Shown here piece after piece: positions 10,605-19,723 of a DNA stretch of 64,000 nucleotides (position 1 is its first letter; every line of letters begins with the position of its first letter). The DNA is from Cydia pomonella (taxonomy: Eukaryota; Arthropoda; Insecta; Lepidoptera; Tortricidae). The notes under the pieces are model-generated. The model saw nothing but the letters and a program-made list of their open reading frames with translations, was not told the origin of the DNA and did no database searches. A program made the position numbers and the translations under genes. The stretch lies in the NCBI RefSeq assembly GCF_033807575.1, contig NC_084714.1, forward strand, positions 32,501 to 96,500, read 5' to 3'.

Positions 10605-11159
10605 CGCCGTGTGGTGCCGGCGTTAGAATAGCACCACCCCATCTCGTCCCGTGGGTGTCGTAAAAGGCGACTAAGGGAATGACCGACGGATGGGCAGCAG
10701 CGTCCGTTGAGTGTTGTTATAACGCCTACTGCGGTCCCAACTCGTAAAACCAACTTATAAATTTCAAATTAAACCCCCATCTAAAATCAAACTTTCATCA
10801 TCTTAACAACTCAACAACCAACAATAATCGCAAATCTCAATAACCAATTGTTATCTACAAATTAAATATCTCGCAACACAATTCAACTCAACAAAACTCA
10901 ACCAGGGCCCATGGTCGCCCGTACTCAATGCGGGGACCATGGGTTCAACAGCTCAATCACAAAAATAACGCCGGGTCTCTAAACTGAGCATCACCATTGC
11001 TTTCGACTGATGGTGATGCCGGACCCGGCATCGTATAAACCATAACAGCCTTTCGAAATGTCACCGCGGACACAGGGTCGCCCGTATCATTAGCGAGGGC
11101 CCTGTGTCTTCAATCGACACTTATAAACCTCTCAAAAAAAAAAAAAAAAAAAAAAAAAA
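10605..11159 (+). mobile_element. Short non-coding telomeric element S1
   Basis: About 530 nt plus poly(A) 11134-11159, with no ORF. The 5' end carries a GTGGTGC/GCACCAC hairpin, the motif GTCGTAAAAGGCGACTAAGG, and a second hairpin (imperfect here, perfect as GACGGAC/GTCCGTC in S2/S3). The 3' half carries three structured modules in order: A 10908-10943 (CCCATGG/CCATGGG), B 10970-11029 (GCCGGGTC/GACCCGGC outside, GCATCACCAT/ATGGTGATGC inside) and C 11069-11108 (GACACAGGG/CCCTGTGTC). The A-B-C order matches G2, G3 and P2. It is probably a non-autonomous passenger of the P-type reverse transcriptase. I see no RNA polymerase III A/B boxes, so it is not an obvious tRNA-derived SINE. Confidence 0.85.
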
Positions 11160-11171
11160 CCTAACCTAACC
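11160..11171 (+). repeat. Telomeric remnant, 12 bp
   Basis: CCTAACCTAACC between the S1 poly(A) and the S2 5' end. Confidence 0.9.
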
Positions 11172-11738
11172 GCGCCGTGTGGTGCCGGCGTTAGAATAGC
11201 ACCACCCCATCTCGTCCCGTGGGTGTCGTAAAAGGCGACTAAGGGAAAACCGACGGACGGGCAGCAGCGTCCGTCGAGTACCTTTAGTTATCTCTACTGC
11301 GGTCCCTCCAACCACAACCAATTTCATAATTTTAAAATCTCAACCATCTCTCCACCACCATCTTAAACCCCTATCTTAAACACAATTAAACATAACTCTC
11401 AAAAACTCAAATCAACCCTTCTTCTATAAATTAAACCCTCTATCTTAAAAATCAACCTCAACCTCACAAAACTCAACCTGGGCCCATGGCCGCCCGTAAT
11501 CAATGCGGGGACCATGGGTCCGTTTATAGCTAAACCACAAGAACAACGCCGGGCCTCTAAACTGAGCATCACCATTGCTTTTCGTCTGATGGTGATGCCG
11601 GGCCCGGTATCGCATAACTCACTAAAAACCCCTCACTAATGTCACCTCGGGCACAGGGTCGCCCGTATCCCTAGCGAGGGCCCTGTGCCTTCAAATGACG
11701 CAACAAACTTTTCAAAAAAAAAAAAAAAAAAAAAAAAA
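11172..11738 (+). mobile_element. Short non-coding telomeric element S2
   Basis: Same architecture as S1, with poly(A) 11714-11738. The perfect 5' hairpin GACGGAC/GTCCGTC encloses GGGCAGCAGC. Hairpin A (near 11485-11520) has CCCATGG/CCATGGG. Hairpin B has GCCGGGCC/GGCCCGGT-type arms. Hairpin C is GGCACAGGG (11650-11658) / CCCTGTGCC (11681-11689). Compared with S1, hairpin C shows a compensatory A-T to G-C change, and the B arms change together (GGTC/GACC to GGCC/GGCC). No ORF. Confidence 0.85.
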
Positions 11739-11770
11739 CCTAACCTAACCTAACCTAACCTAACCTAACC
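11739..11770 (+). repeat. Telomeric (CCTAA)n tract, 6 units
   Basis: Short CCTAA run between S2 and S3. Confidence 0.95.
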
Positions 11771-12305
11771 TCGCCGTGTGGTGCCGGCGTTAGAATAGCA
11801 CCACCCCATCTCGTCCCGTGGGTGTCGTAAAAGGCGACTAAGGGAAAACCGACGGACGGGCAGCAGCGTCCGTTGAGTGCCTCTATTTACATCTACTGCG
11901 GTCCCTCCAACCACAACCAATTTCACCAACTCAAAATCAAAACTAACTCTCTATCCAATATCAAACATTTCGCAAATTTCACACTAATTATAACTCAAAC
12001 CAAATCAAATTTCACCGAAAAACTAATAAAAACGCAACAACCTAAAACATAACTAAAATTTCGCAAATCTCAACCTGGGCCCATGGCCGCCCGTACTCAA
12101 TGCGGGGACCATGGGTCCATCAAAGCTCACACACATAAACAACGCCGGGTCTCAAAAACTGAGCATCACCATTGTTTGACTGATGGTGATGCCGGACCCG
12201 GCATCGCATAAAACACAAATATCATTCGCATATGTCACCTCGGGCACAGGGTCGCCCGTATCCCTAGCGAGGGCCCTGTGTCTTCAATTGACTCATTAAA
12301 ACTTT

Positions 12306-12383
<78 letters not shown>
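11771..12383 (+). mobile_element. Short non-coding telomeric element S3
   Basis: Third head-to-tail copy of the S family, with a very long poly(A) run (12307-12383, 77 nt). Modules A, B and C are all present; C is CACAGGG (12245-12251) / CCCTGTG (12274-12280). The middle of the element (about 11900-12070) is A-rich and diverges between S1, S2 and S3, while the 5' hairpins and the A-B-C modules stay fixed, as expected if structure rather than coding is selected. Confidence 0.85.
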
Positions 12384-12386
<3 letters not shown>

Positions 12387-12407
12387 AACCTAACCTAACC
12401 TAACCTA
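12384..12407 (+). repeat. Telomeric (CCTAA)n tract, 5 units
   Basis: Short CCTAA run between the S3 poly(A) and the G2 coding region, ending CCTA|GAAATGG. Confidence 0.93.
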
Positions 12408-12410
12408 GAA

Positions 12411-13853
12411 ATGGAGAAACTGAAAGAAGCAATCCAGAAACAGAGGGAGGAAATGGAGGAAGGAAGAATCACCTACGCAAGTGTAGCAGCCGGCCCACCT
12501 TGGGTAGCTGGCTTAGTAAAAATGAGTTTCGAGAGCTTATCAGATTTAAACCTCGACAACCTCGACAACTTATACACCTTACCGCCGGACACGCCTGTCC
12601 AGCGCGAACGCACACCGTCACCAGCTGGTGACACCAACATACATCCGGTGCTGGAGTTGCTCGATGAGCTAGCCGGCTACCTTGAGTACGAATGCAAGAT
12701 CATACAAGAAAACCTAGAAACGACCAAAACCCACCGAAGCGTAACGATCGAAAATAAGAGGCAGATCAAGGTCGCGGCACAAAATGTCACGTCACTCTAT
12801 GCGAGTTACGCCAACCAAATGCGTGCGCAGATACGTGACATTTTGAACCGAACACCCACTCCCACAGACCAGTCGGCAAAAGGGGTGCAAACAGACCCCG
12901 TCGACGGACTGCAGGAGCAAGCTAAGGACGTCGTGGCGACTGTCCAGGCAGAACTTGACCAGATTCGGGTGGAGCAAAGAGCCCTCACCGAACTGGTCAA
13001 AACTGCAATCGGCGGTGCAGAATCGGGCTGCCCAGCCGAACCAGCTCGCCCCCTATATAGTGACAAGCTAAAAAGCGCTGCGGCAAAACAAAAAACTAAT
13101 TCCGCACTTGTCGCTACAATTGAAAATGCTCAGACGTCAGATGAGGCACTGACTATTATTAGGAAAAACATCTCCTTCAAAGACAAACCCTACGCACCCA
13201 GTAAAATTAAACCCCTTACAAAAACCAAAATCAGAATAGAATTCGAGCAAGAAAATCATCGCAACGAAACGATCAGCAGGCTGAACAACACTACCACCAT
13301 CAAAGCCGAGCTAGCCAGGACCCTCTCACCGATGGTCATTCTGAAGGGGATCTACAAGGATACCCTTCGGGATGAACTAGTGGACATAATTACCTCTCAG
13401 AATCCATCGGTGAGAAAAACCCTGAGCGGAGACAACAAGCTCGAGCTGTGCTTCGTTGCGAATAACCGCAACAACAATTTATATAATGCGGTTTTTAAGT
13501 GCCCATCCGCAACATGGCGAGCCATAATGGACTTACAGAGGCTCAACATAGAACACCAGCGTGTGCACGCTGAGGAGCACTCGCCATTCAAACAATGTTT
13601 GAGCTGCCTGCAGTTTGGGCACACTCGGGTCCACTGCAAGGCCACAGTTAAACCCTGCTCTCACTGCGCCGACCACTCCCACACTTATAAAAATTGCCCA
13701 AACCGCAACAACATTGCAAAATGTTATAACTGTCACAGTCACAACACTAAATTTCAAACCAAACTTGACACAAATCATACCGCAGTCAACCATATTTGTC
13801 CCCGACTCGCTGCTGCGAAAACAAATATAGAGAGCAGAATTCAGTATAATTAA
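12411..13853 (+). CDS. Gag (ORF1) protein of G2 with an extra N-terminal segment
   Basis: 480 aa. From MSFESLSDLNLDNL (about residue 38) it aligns with the complete G3 gag. The preceding 37 residues, ending RITYASVAAGPPWVAGLVK, are extra. Their TYASVAAG string resembles the internal gag position ITYSSIAAKPR of G1 and TYAHAVAG of G4, so the 5' end seems to be a fused piece of another gag. The core contains SPMVILKGIYKDTLRDELV, followed by knuckles CLSCLQFGHTRVHC (from residue 396), CSHCADHSHTYKNC and a stretched third CYNC...H...C. The true initiator could be either the first ATG or the internal one. Uninterrupted frame, no ORF2 downstream. Confidence 0.86.
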   Translation: MEKLKEAIQKQREEMEEGRITYASVAAGPPWVAGLVKMSFESLSDLNLDNLDNLYTLPPDTPVQRERTPSPAGDTNIHPVLELLDELAGYLEYECKIIQENLETTKTHRSVTIENKRQIKVAAQNVTSLYASYANQMRAQIRDILNRTPTPTDQSAKGVQTDPVDGLQEQAKDVVATVQAELDQIRVEQRALTELVKTAIGGAESGCPAEPARPLYSDKLKSAAAKQKTNSALVATIENAQTSDEALTIIRKNISFKDKPYAPSKIKPLTKTKIRIEFEQENHRNETISRLNNTTTIKAELARTLSPMVILKGIYKDTLRDELVDIITSQNPSVRKTLSGDNKLELCFVANNRNNNLYNAVFKCPSATWRAIMDLQRLNIEHQRVHAEEHSPFKQCLSCLQFGHTRVHCKATVKPCSHCADHSHTYKNCPNRNNIAKCYNCHSHNTKFQTKLDTNHTAVNHICPRLAAAKTNIESRIQYN

Positions 13854-14216
13854 TAAAGTTTCTTCATCTATGCTTCACAATATTTCATGTATTACAATTA
13901 ACTTCTGTCATTCCACCTTAAAGTACAACAGCCATATCCGAGTAATAAATAATAATATCTCTAATAATATTCACATAAAACAACACAAGATTTGGACCTA
14001 TGGCCGCCCGTATCATAGCGGGGACCTTATGTCCTAATAGTCCACGCATAACAACAAAGCCAGATGTTTAAATTGAGCATCACGATTTTCTCGATTGCGA
14101 TGACACATCTGGCATCGCACAATTATACTAACGCCTCGCAAAAGTCACAACGGCAACAGGGTCGCCCGTATACCTAGCGAGGGCCCTGAGGCCATAATTG
14201 ACACTTTTAACTCTAT
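13854..14216 (+). promoter_or_regulatory. G2 3' UTR with modules A, B and C
   Basis: A (about 14000-14030) has the core GCCGCCCGTATCATAGCGGGG with an imperfect outer helix. B has outer arms GCCAGATGT (14059-14067) / ACATCTGGC (14105-14113), different in sequence from the S-element arms but still paired. C (14157-14188) has CAGGG/CCCTG around TCGCCCGTATACCTAGCGAGGG. Conserved pairing despite changed bases supports RNA structure. Confidence 0.78.
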
Positions 14217-14238
14217 AAAAAAAAAAAAAAAAAAAAAA

Positions 14239-14305
14239 CCTAACCTAACCTAACCTAACCTAACCTAACCTAACCTAACCTAACCTAACCTAACCTAACC
14301 TAACC
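14239..14305 (+). repeat. Telomeric (CCTAA)n tract, about 13 units
   Basis: CCTAA repeats between the G2 poly(A) and the G3 leader. Confidence 0.96.
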
Positions 14306-14915
14306 AAGCCTTTCGCAAACATACTAAATATAACCGCATTACCCTCATTTTTGGAATATAAGCTCTCCTAATTTTTCCCCATCTTTTAAGACTATCCCGA
14401 CCTCCGGGACCCTTCTGGTTCCGGAGATATTCCCATTTTCCTCTTTTTTGCTGAATCTCCTAAAATTTTTAAATTTCAAAAATTCGTAACTCTTCACCTA
14501 TCACTCCGATCTTACTTTTATTGGTGTCTATCGTCTCTAATAAATTTTCCCCTTCTTATTCTACTTAGTTTTTGTACTTTTAGCTACTTTTTTCTCACAA
14601 AATTTTCAAAATACCTGTTTTGGCCCTAAAAATTTTAACTTCAAAATTTTATATTTTAATTTTGGTCCACATAAATTTTGTTTTGTTTTTGATTGTTTAT
14701 AGATCTCAATTAGCGCCATCTTTTTCTGTATTTGGGCAAACTTGCCGACGTCTCCTTGCCGAGTAATTAAATCTTTTAATTTTCAATTTTCAAAATTCCT
14801 CGTTTTTTTACGTCTGTAATTAATTTTGATTTAGATTTTGACTCATTATTAGTGTAAATATTGTAAATTGTAGTATTATAGTGTTATTTTAAATTAAAAA
14901 TATAAAATAGTAAAA
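14306..14915 (+). promoter_or_regulatory. G3 5' leader, related to the P2 leader
   Basis: AT-rich, CT-biased leader without ORF. The blocks TTTTTCCCCATCTTTT (14372) and GAGATATTC (14424) occur in the P2 leader as TTTTTCCCTATCTTTT (46181) and GAGATATTC (46233), with the same 52-nt spacing. R1-clade elements carry internal promoters near the 5' end; the sequence is compatible with that but shows no diagnostic box. Confidence 0.6.
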
Positions 14916-16244
14916 ATGAGCAATGAAAGCCTCAACCTTAACATGGAAGACTTCGATCAGCTCTACACCTCACCGCTGGGCGCTCATGCTCAGCGAGCAC
15001 GTTCTCCGTCGCCAGAGCGCGACAGTAATATCCACCCGGTGCTAGAGCTGATCGATGAGCTTGCCGGTGATCTGGAGCAAGAATCACAAATAATACTTGA
15101 GAATTTAGAAACCACACACAATCATCGCAGTATCACAGTGGAAAACAAGCGACAAATAAAAACCGCAGCGAAAAACGTCACCGAAATTTTTGCCAGCTAC
15201 GCAAGACAAATGCGAGCTCAAATTAGGACCATATTAAATGCGTCACCCACCCCCACAGACCAGTCGTCAAAGGGGATACAGACAGATCCCGACGACGGAC
15301 TACAGGACAGAGCTCGGGACGTCGTCGAGTCAGTCCAGCAACAACTTGACCAGATTCGCGAGGAGCAAAAGACTCTTAGCGAACTGGTCAAGAATACTAT
15401 CACCAGAACAGAGTCGGGCTGTTCTGCTGAACATCATCGCCCTTCCTACAGCGAACAACTAAAAAAGCCTGCCCCTATTAAAACGAAAAACCACCCCGCT
15501 TTGGTAGCGACGGTGGAAAACGTCAAAACATCCGCCGAGGCAATGGGCGCATTCAGAAGCCAAATCTCATTTAAAGACAGGAACTTCGCACCTAACAAAA
15601 TTAAACCTTTAACAAATAACAAGATTCGCATTGAATTCGACAATACCAACCAGCGTGACGAAACACTTCAAAGGCTGAACACCACAAACATTAAAGCCGA
15701 GCCTGCCAGGACCCTTTCACCGATGGTAATTTTGAAGGGGATCCATAAGGATACCCTCAAGGACCAACTTGTGGACATAATCACCTCTCAAAACCCATCG
15801 GTGAGGGCAACCCTGTGCGACGACCAAGCGCTCCATTTGTGTTTCGTCACCACCAATCGGAACGGGAATCTATATAATGCCGTTTTTAAGTGCCCGTCTG
15901 CCACTTGGAGAGCAATTATGGAACAAGGAAGGCTCAACATTGAACACCAGCGTGTTCACGCTACCGAGCACTCTCCATTTCGGCAGTGCCTCAGTTGCTT
16001 GCAGTTTGGACATACCCGGGTCCACTGCAAGGCAACTATAAAACCTTGTTCTCATTGTGCGGAACAAACCCACACGTACAAAAACTGCCCCAATCGTAAT
16101 ACAATAGCCAAGTGCTACAACTGTCACAATTACAACCAAAAATTCAACAAACAGCATGAAACCAACCACACCGCCGTAAATCACACATGCCCTCGACTCG
16201 CTGCAGCGAAATCCAATATTGAAAATAGAATTTCATATGACTAA
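14916..16244 (+). CDS. Gag (ORF1) protein of G3
   Basis: 442 aa, starting at an ATG in an A-rich context (AAAAATGAG). Order: acidic, Ser/Pro-rich N terminus; helical segment with SITVENKRQIKTAAKNVTEI (close to the G1 SITVENKRNILEACTKFK); a linker; the gag core with MVILKGIHKDTLKDQLV; and three knuckles, CLSCLQFGHTRVHC (from residue 358), CSHCAEQTHTYKNC and a stretched CYNC...H...C. It is highly similar to G2 and clearly homologous to G1/G4. The intact frame and the absence of ORF2 suggest a gag that must act with another element's polymerase. Confidence 0.88.
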   Translation: MSNESLNLNMEDFDQLYTSPLGAHAQRARSPSPERDSNIHPVLELIDELAGDLEQESQIILENLETTHNHRSITVENKRQIKTAAKNVTEIFASYARQMRAQIRTILNASPTPTDQSSKGIQTDPDDGLQDRARDVVESVQQQLDQIREEQKTLSELVKNTITRTESGCSAEHHRPSYSEQLKKPAPIKTKNHPALVATVENVKTSAEAMGAFRSQISFKDRNFAPNKIKPLTNNKIRIEFDNTNQRDETLQRLNTTNIKAEPARTLSPMVILKGIHKDTLKDQLVDIITSQNPSVRATLCDDQALHLCFVTTNRNGNLYNAVFKCPSATWRAIMEQGRLNIEHQRVHATEHSPFRQCLSCLQFGHTRVHCKATIKPCSHCAEQTHTYKNCPNRNTIAKCYNCHNYNQKFNKQHETNHTAVNHTCPRLAAAKSNIENRISYD

Positions 16245-16602
16245 TTTAGAACACAATACTATAACTAATAAATATACATAATTCTGGTTATATAATATAC
16301 ACAATTTTGGTAACTCTGTAATTCTGAGAAGAGCAATAAAAGCAATTAATCTACATAAATTAAAACTAACTTTCGGGGCATATGGCCGCCCGTATCACCG
16401 CGGGGACCATATGTCTCATAAGCTCAAACATAACAGCAAAAACAGATTTTTAAATCGAACATCGCGATACATCAGTATTTCGATGTCAACTCTGTTATCG
16501 CATAAAAAATAACACCCATTCAAAAGTCACTATAGCCCCAGGGTCGCCCGTATCACTAGCGAGGGCCCTGAGGCCAAACATGACACTATTTAACTTCATA
16601 AT
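16245..16602 (+). promoter_or_regulatory. G3 3' UTR with modules A, B and C
   Basis: A (16379-16413): CATATGG/CCATATG around the core CCGCCCGTATCACCGCGGGGA. B (about 16437-16500): AACAG/CTGTT outside and ACATCG/CGATGT inside, different bases from G2 and S1 but the same pairing plan. C (16539-16570): CAGGG/CCCTG with the invariant TCGCCCGTATCACTAGCGAGGG core. These lie 30-220 nt upstream of the tail. Confidence 0.78.
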
Positions 16603-16623
16603 AAAAAAAAAAAAAAAAAAAAA

Positions 16624-16688
16624 CCTAACCTAACCTAACCTAACCTAACCTAACCTAACCTAACCTAACCTAACCTAACCTAACCTAA

Positions 16689-16690
<2 letters not shown>
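16624..16690 (+). repeat. Telomeric (CCTAA)n tract between opposed tails
   Basis: About 13 CCTAA units, with the poly(A) of plus-strand G3 on the left and the poly(T) (minus-strand tail) of M1 on the right: a tail-to-tail junction. Confidence 0.96.
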
Positions 16691-16753
<63 letters not shown>

Positions 16754-16754
<1 letters not shown>

Positions 16755-16866
16755 GAGGGGAAATGCGTTACGCATACCACCCAGGCGCGGGGACGGGCCT
16801 GGGATGGTTATGTGGGACTCCCGTACGGGCTAATGGGACCCACGGTTTACCCACTAAAACCCCTCT
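16754..16866 (-). promoter_or_regulatory. M-family terminal stem-loop next to the tail (M1 copy)
   Basis: The outer arms AGAGGGG/CCCCTCT lie immediately next to the tail. An inner stem has ACCACCCAGGC pairing with GCCTGGGATGGT. The near-palindrome TGCGTTACGCA and the strings TATGTGGGACT and TACCCACTA are constant in the family. M2 and M3 keep the pairing with different bases (GCAGGGG/CCCCTGC at 19769-19909, CGTTGG/CCAACG at 29880-29979). Confidence 0.75.
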
Positions 16867-17085
16867 TTGCCGCCTCTAGGCTGAAAAGGCGAGGTCACAG
16901 GGACACTGGAGCATTCTTCCGCGACCTCGCCAGCGGCTGTCCGAATAATTCCGGACACAACTCTGGAGGAAATTCGTTGTTCCCTCTACCTCCTTAATGG
17001 CGCATCATTATTTCGGCGCGCCAGCCATCACAGGGACCCTTGTGTAGGCGACAGGCGTCCCCGAGTCTGCCGCCCACAGGAACCC

Positions 17086-19723
17086 TTAAGGGGGAAGTCG
17101 GCGATCATAGGCCAGCCGCCGCCGCCCCACACGCTTTCGGCGCAACGGTTGGGAAGCCGGGTCGTCTTCCCTGTCGCGCTCCGCCCTTTCTTTCTGCACC
17201 ATGACTGCCTCGCAGAAGTCCAGCACAGCCCCCCATGACCTGTCACTGTCCACCATGCTACGGACCACGGAAGGCAGCGAGAGGTCACGGCCTACTACAG
17301 TGCTTAATATACGGCGTTCTTCGTCCCAGGCTGGGCACACTTCCAACGTGTGCTGGGCCGTGTCCTCCAGGCAGTCACAGTGGTGGCATACTGCGGTCAG
17401 TTCCCTTCCGGCTCTGTCCTTAAGATACCTCCCGAAACATCCGTGTCCCGAGAGGATCTGAGTCAACCGGAAGGTTAACACGCCATGCGTCCGGTCTAGC
17501 CACTTTTTAAGAACCGGACCAATCGCTTCGACGGTGCGATGGCCTGCGTTAGGGTGCGCCAGCCTCTGCTCCCAAACCTCCACCATTTCTTGTCGAATTG
17601 CGTCACGTCGTCCTAGAATTTCTCTCTGTGCTGGCGAGTCTCCATTGTGATGCGCCTCCTCGCGCCAACGGTAAACCGCTGCGAGGGCTCTCGCATCCAG
17701 GTCCCACGGTAAAGACCCTGCCAGCACACATACCGCTTCATAAGAAATCGAGCGGTACCCTCTTATAGCTCTGGTAGTAATTGCTCTTTGAGGCGCCCTA
17801 AGTAAGGCTATCTCCTCCCTCTTTAAAATGTCAGCCCAGACTGGGGCTCCGTACAGGGCCATGGATCTTACGACCCCCATGTATAGCCGTCGACATGACG
17901 CTTTGGGCCCCCCCGTGTTTGGGAGTATACGCCCTAAAGCGCCAGCTGCTCCCAGTAGCTTCGGCATCAGGCGCTGAAAGTGGGCGTGGAATTTCCACCG
18001 GCTATCGAGTGTTAGGCCCAGGTATTTCATTGTGGACTCGATGCCGATCCGGGTTCCACCCACCACTATATGCGCATCCTGCGGTGGCGCGTTTCGGGAC
18101 CCGTGGAAGCATAACGCTTCCGATTTTTGTAGGGCCACCTTTAGTCCCAGTCGCCGAATTCGACCGACGACGTGAGCGACTCCAGCCGTTGCCAGTATGG
18201 CGGCCTCCCTAAAGGTTTTCCCGCGAGCTGTAACTAAGGTGTCATCGGCGTAGCAGGTGAGATCTACGCCTCCCAGATTTGCGCCTCGCAGGACCCAATC
18301 ATACCCAATATTCCACAGGAGTGGCCCTAGAACCGACCCCTGTGGAACACCGCAGGACATCGGGTATCCTGCCCACTCTTCCCTACCCGGGTAAGTGACA
18401 GACCTGTCCGAGAGGTACGCATTTACTGTCCGTCTAAGATATTCTGGTACCTGGTGGTATCGCAGCGCCTCCTTAACACAACCCCAAGGCAAGGAGTTAA
18501 AGGCATTGGCAATGTCGAGGGACACTGCCAATACGACTTCGCCTCGGGACACCGCTTCGTCAGCAAGAGTCTTAACACGCTGAATGGCGCCGACTGTTGA
18601 ACGGCCGCTGCGAAAACCAAACTGGCAATCTGCCACGTCAGGTCCAACACGGGCGAGGTGCTTGATGAGACGGCTGGCTATGATGCGCTCAAAGAGCTTG
18701 GCGATCTCATCAAGCAGCACTATTGGGCGGTAGGCAGATGGTGAGTCTGCCGGGCGTCCTTCCTTTTTTATGAGAACCAGCTTGCCTGTCTTCCACTGCC
18801 GTGGAAACCTGGCCTGTTGAAAGCAAGCTGAGAACATTCGCAGCATTCGTGACTCCAGAGCGTTGCTGGCCAACACCAAGGCGCGACCCGGTATGCCGTC
18901 AGGCCCAGGAGCTTTGTTTTTTTTGCCTTGAGTCTTAGCACAGCTGCCCCAAGTTCGTCACCAGACACATCAGGTATCTCCTCCGCACCACCTTCGATTC
19001 CTGCGGGAGGTGCCATTGCCGGCGGTATGAAGTTATCACAGGCCGGGAACAGCGCCTCCACCACACTTCGCAGTAGATCCGGGTCAAGACTTCGCGTCAG
19101 GGGGGGAGCCCAGGGGCGAAGTTTGTTTCGGACCATCTTATATGGTCGCCCCCAAGGATCATTGCTTAACATTCCGAGCATTTCCCGATATGAGCCCTCC
19201 TTTGCCTGCTTTATAGCAATCTTCAGGCTTTTTGCACGCTCTCTGTAAGTTGCATACAGTTCCGTCTCGCGGGCAGGATCTCGGAGCCTACGCCTTCTCT
19301 GGTGACTGTATAGACGCCTCGCCGCAACACATGACTCTCGGAGTTGTGCGAGCTCCGGAGACCACCAATAGACCTGACGTCTGGGAGGAAGAGGCTTAGC
19401 TCGGGGCATCGCAGCATCGCAGATTTTCGTCAGCGCTTCGCCAAGCCATTTCGCTTCCACCTCTAACTCTATTGGACCAGCCGGAATCGGGTTCCATGCC
19501 TGGACCTCAGCAGCAAGAACCAATGCCTCTCTGTCTAGGCGTTTTAGTGCCCATCTTGGCCCGTCACCTGGCAGGGACTGACTGATTGGACCGCTCGTTG
19601 TACCTAGGGGTGCAGAGATTCTGAACTGTATATAACGATGGTCAGATAAGGACTCTACACTCTCTAGCACCTCCCAACCCTGAATACGATGAGCCAGAGC
19701 AGCATTAGCAAATGTTACGTCGA
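17086..19723 (-). pseudogene. M1 ORF2, RT and C-terminal part, frameshifted and separated from its N terminus
   Basis: Encodes the endonuclease second half ([21 protein letters not shown]), RT and C-terminal region of a TRAS-like ORF2. RT motifs: [59 protein letters not shown] and YADD at 18241-18252. The C terminus holds LTQILSGHGCFGRYL and the finger [18 protein letters not shown]. There is no RNase H. A frameshift lies near 18911-18925 in an A-rich stretch just before the [12 protein letters not shown] motif. The N-terminal endonuclease coding lies 6.6 kb away at 26317-26819 because M2 inserted between them. Confidence 0.9.

Larger units (their letters stand above)
12408..14238 (+). mobile_element. 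Gag-only telomeric element G2 (family B)
   Basis: Starts three bases before an ATG, with no leader, so it is 5'-truncated or rearranged. It has a single gag ORF 12411-13853, a 363-nt 3' UTR and poly(A) 14217-14238. No pol sequence is present. Gag and 3' UTR are closely related to G3. The first 37 codons have no match at that place in G3 (see the CDS). Confidence 0.83.
14306..16623 (+). mobile_element. Gag-only telomeric element G3 (family B), apparently full length
   Basis: Leader 14306-14915, gag 14916-16244, 3' UTR 16245-16602 and poly(A) 16603-16623. The leader begins right at the telomeric junction and resembles the P2 leader (46116-46598), which suggests that it is the genuine 5' end and that G3 is not a truncated gag-pol copy. 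No pol remnant occurs. With G1 it is the best evidence that gag-only is a stable element type. Confidence 0.86.

Noticed and set aside
10605..12383. S elements as tRNA- or 5S-derived SINEs
   Set aside because: I looked for A-box and B-box type sequences in the 5' 150 nt and found no acceptable match; the 5' block is instead two hairpins.
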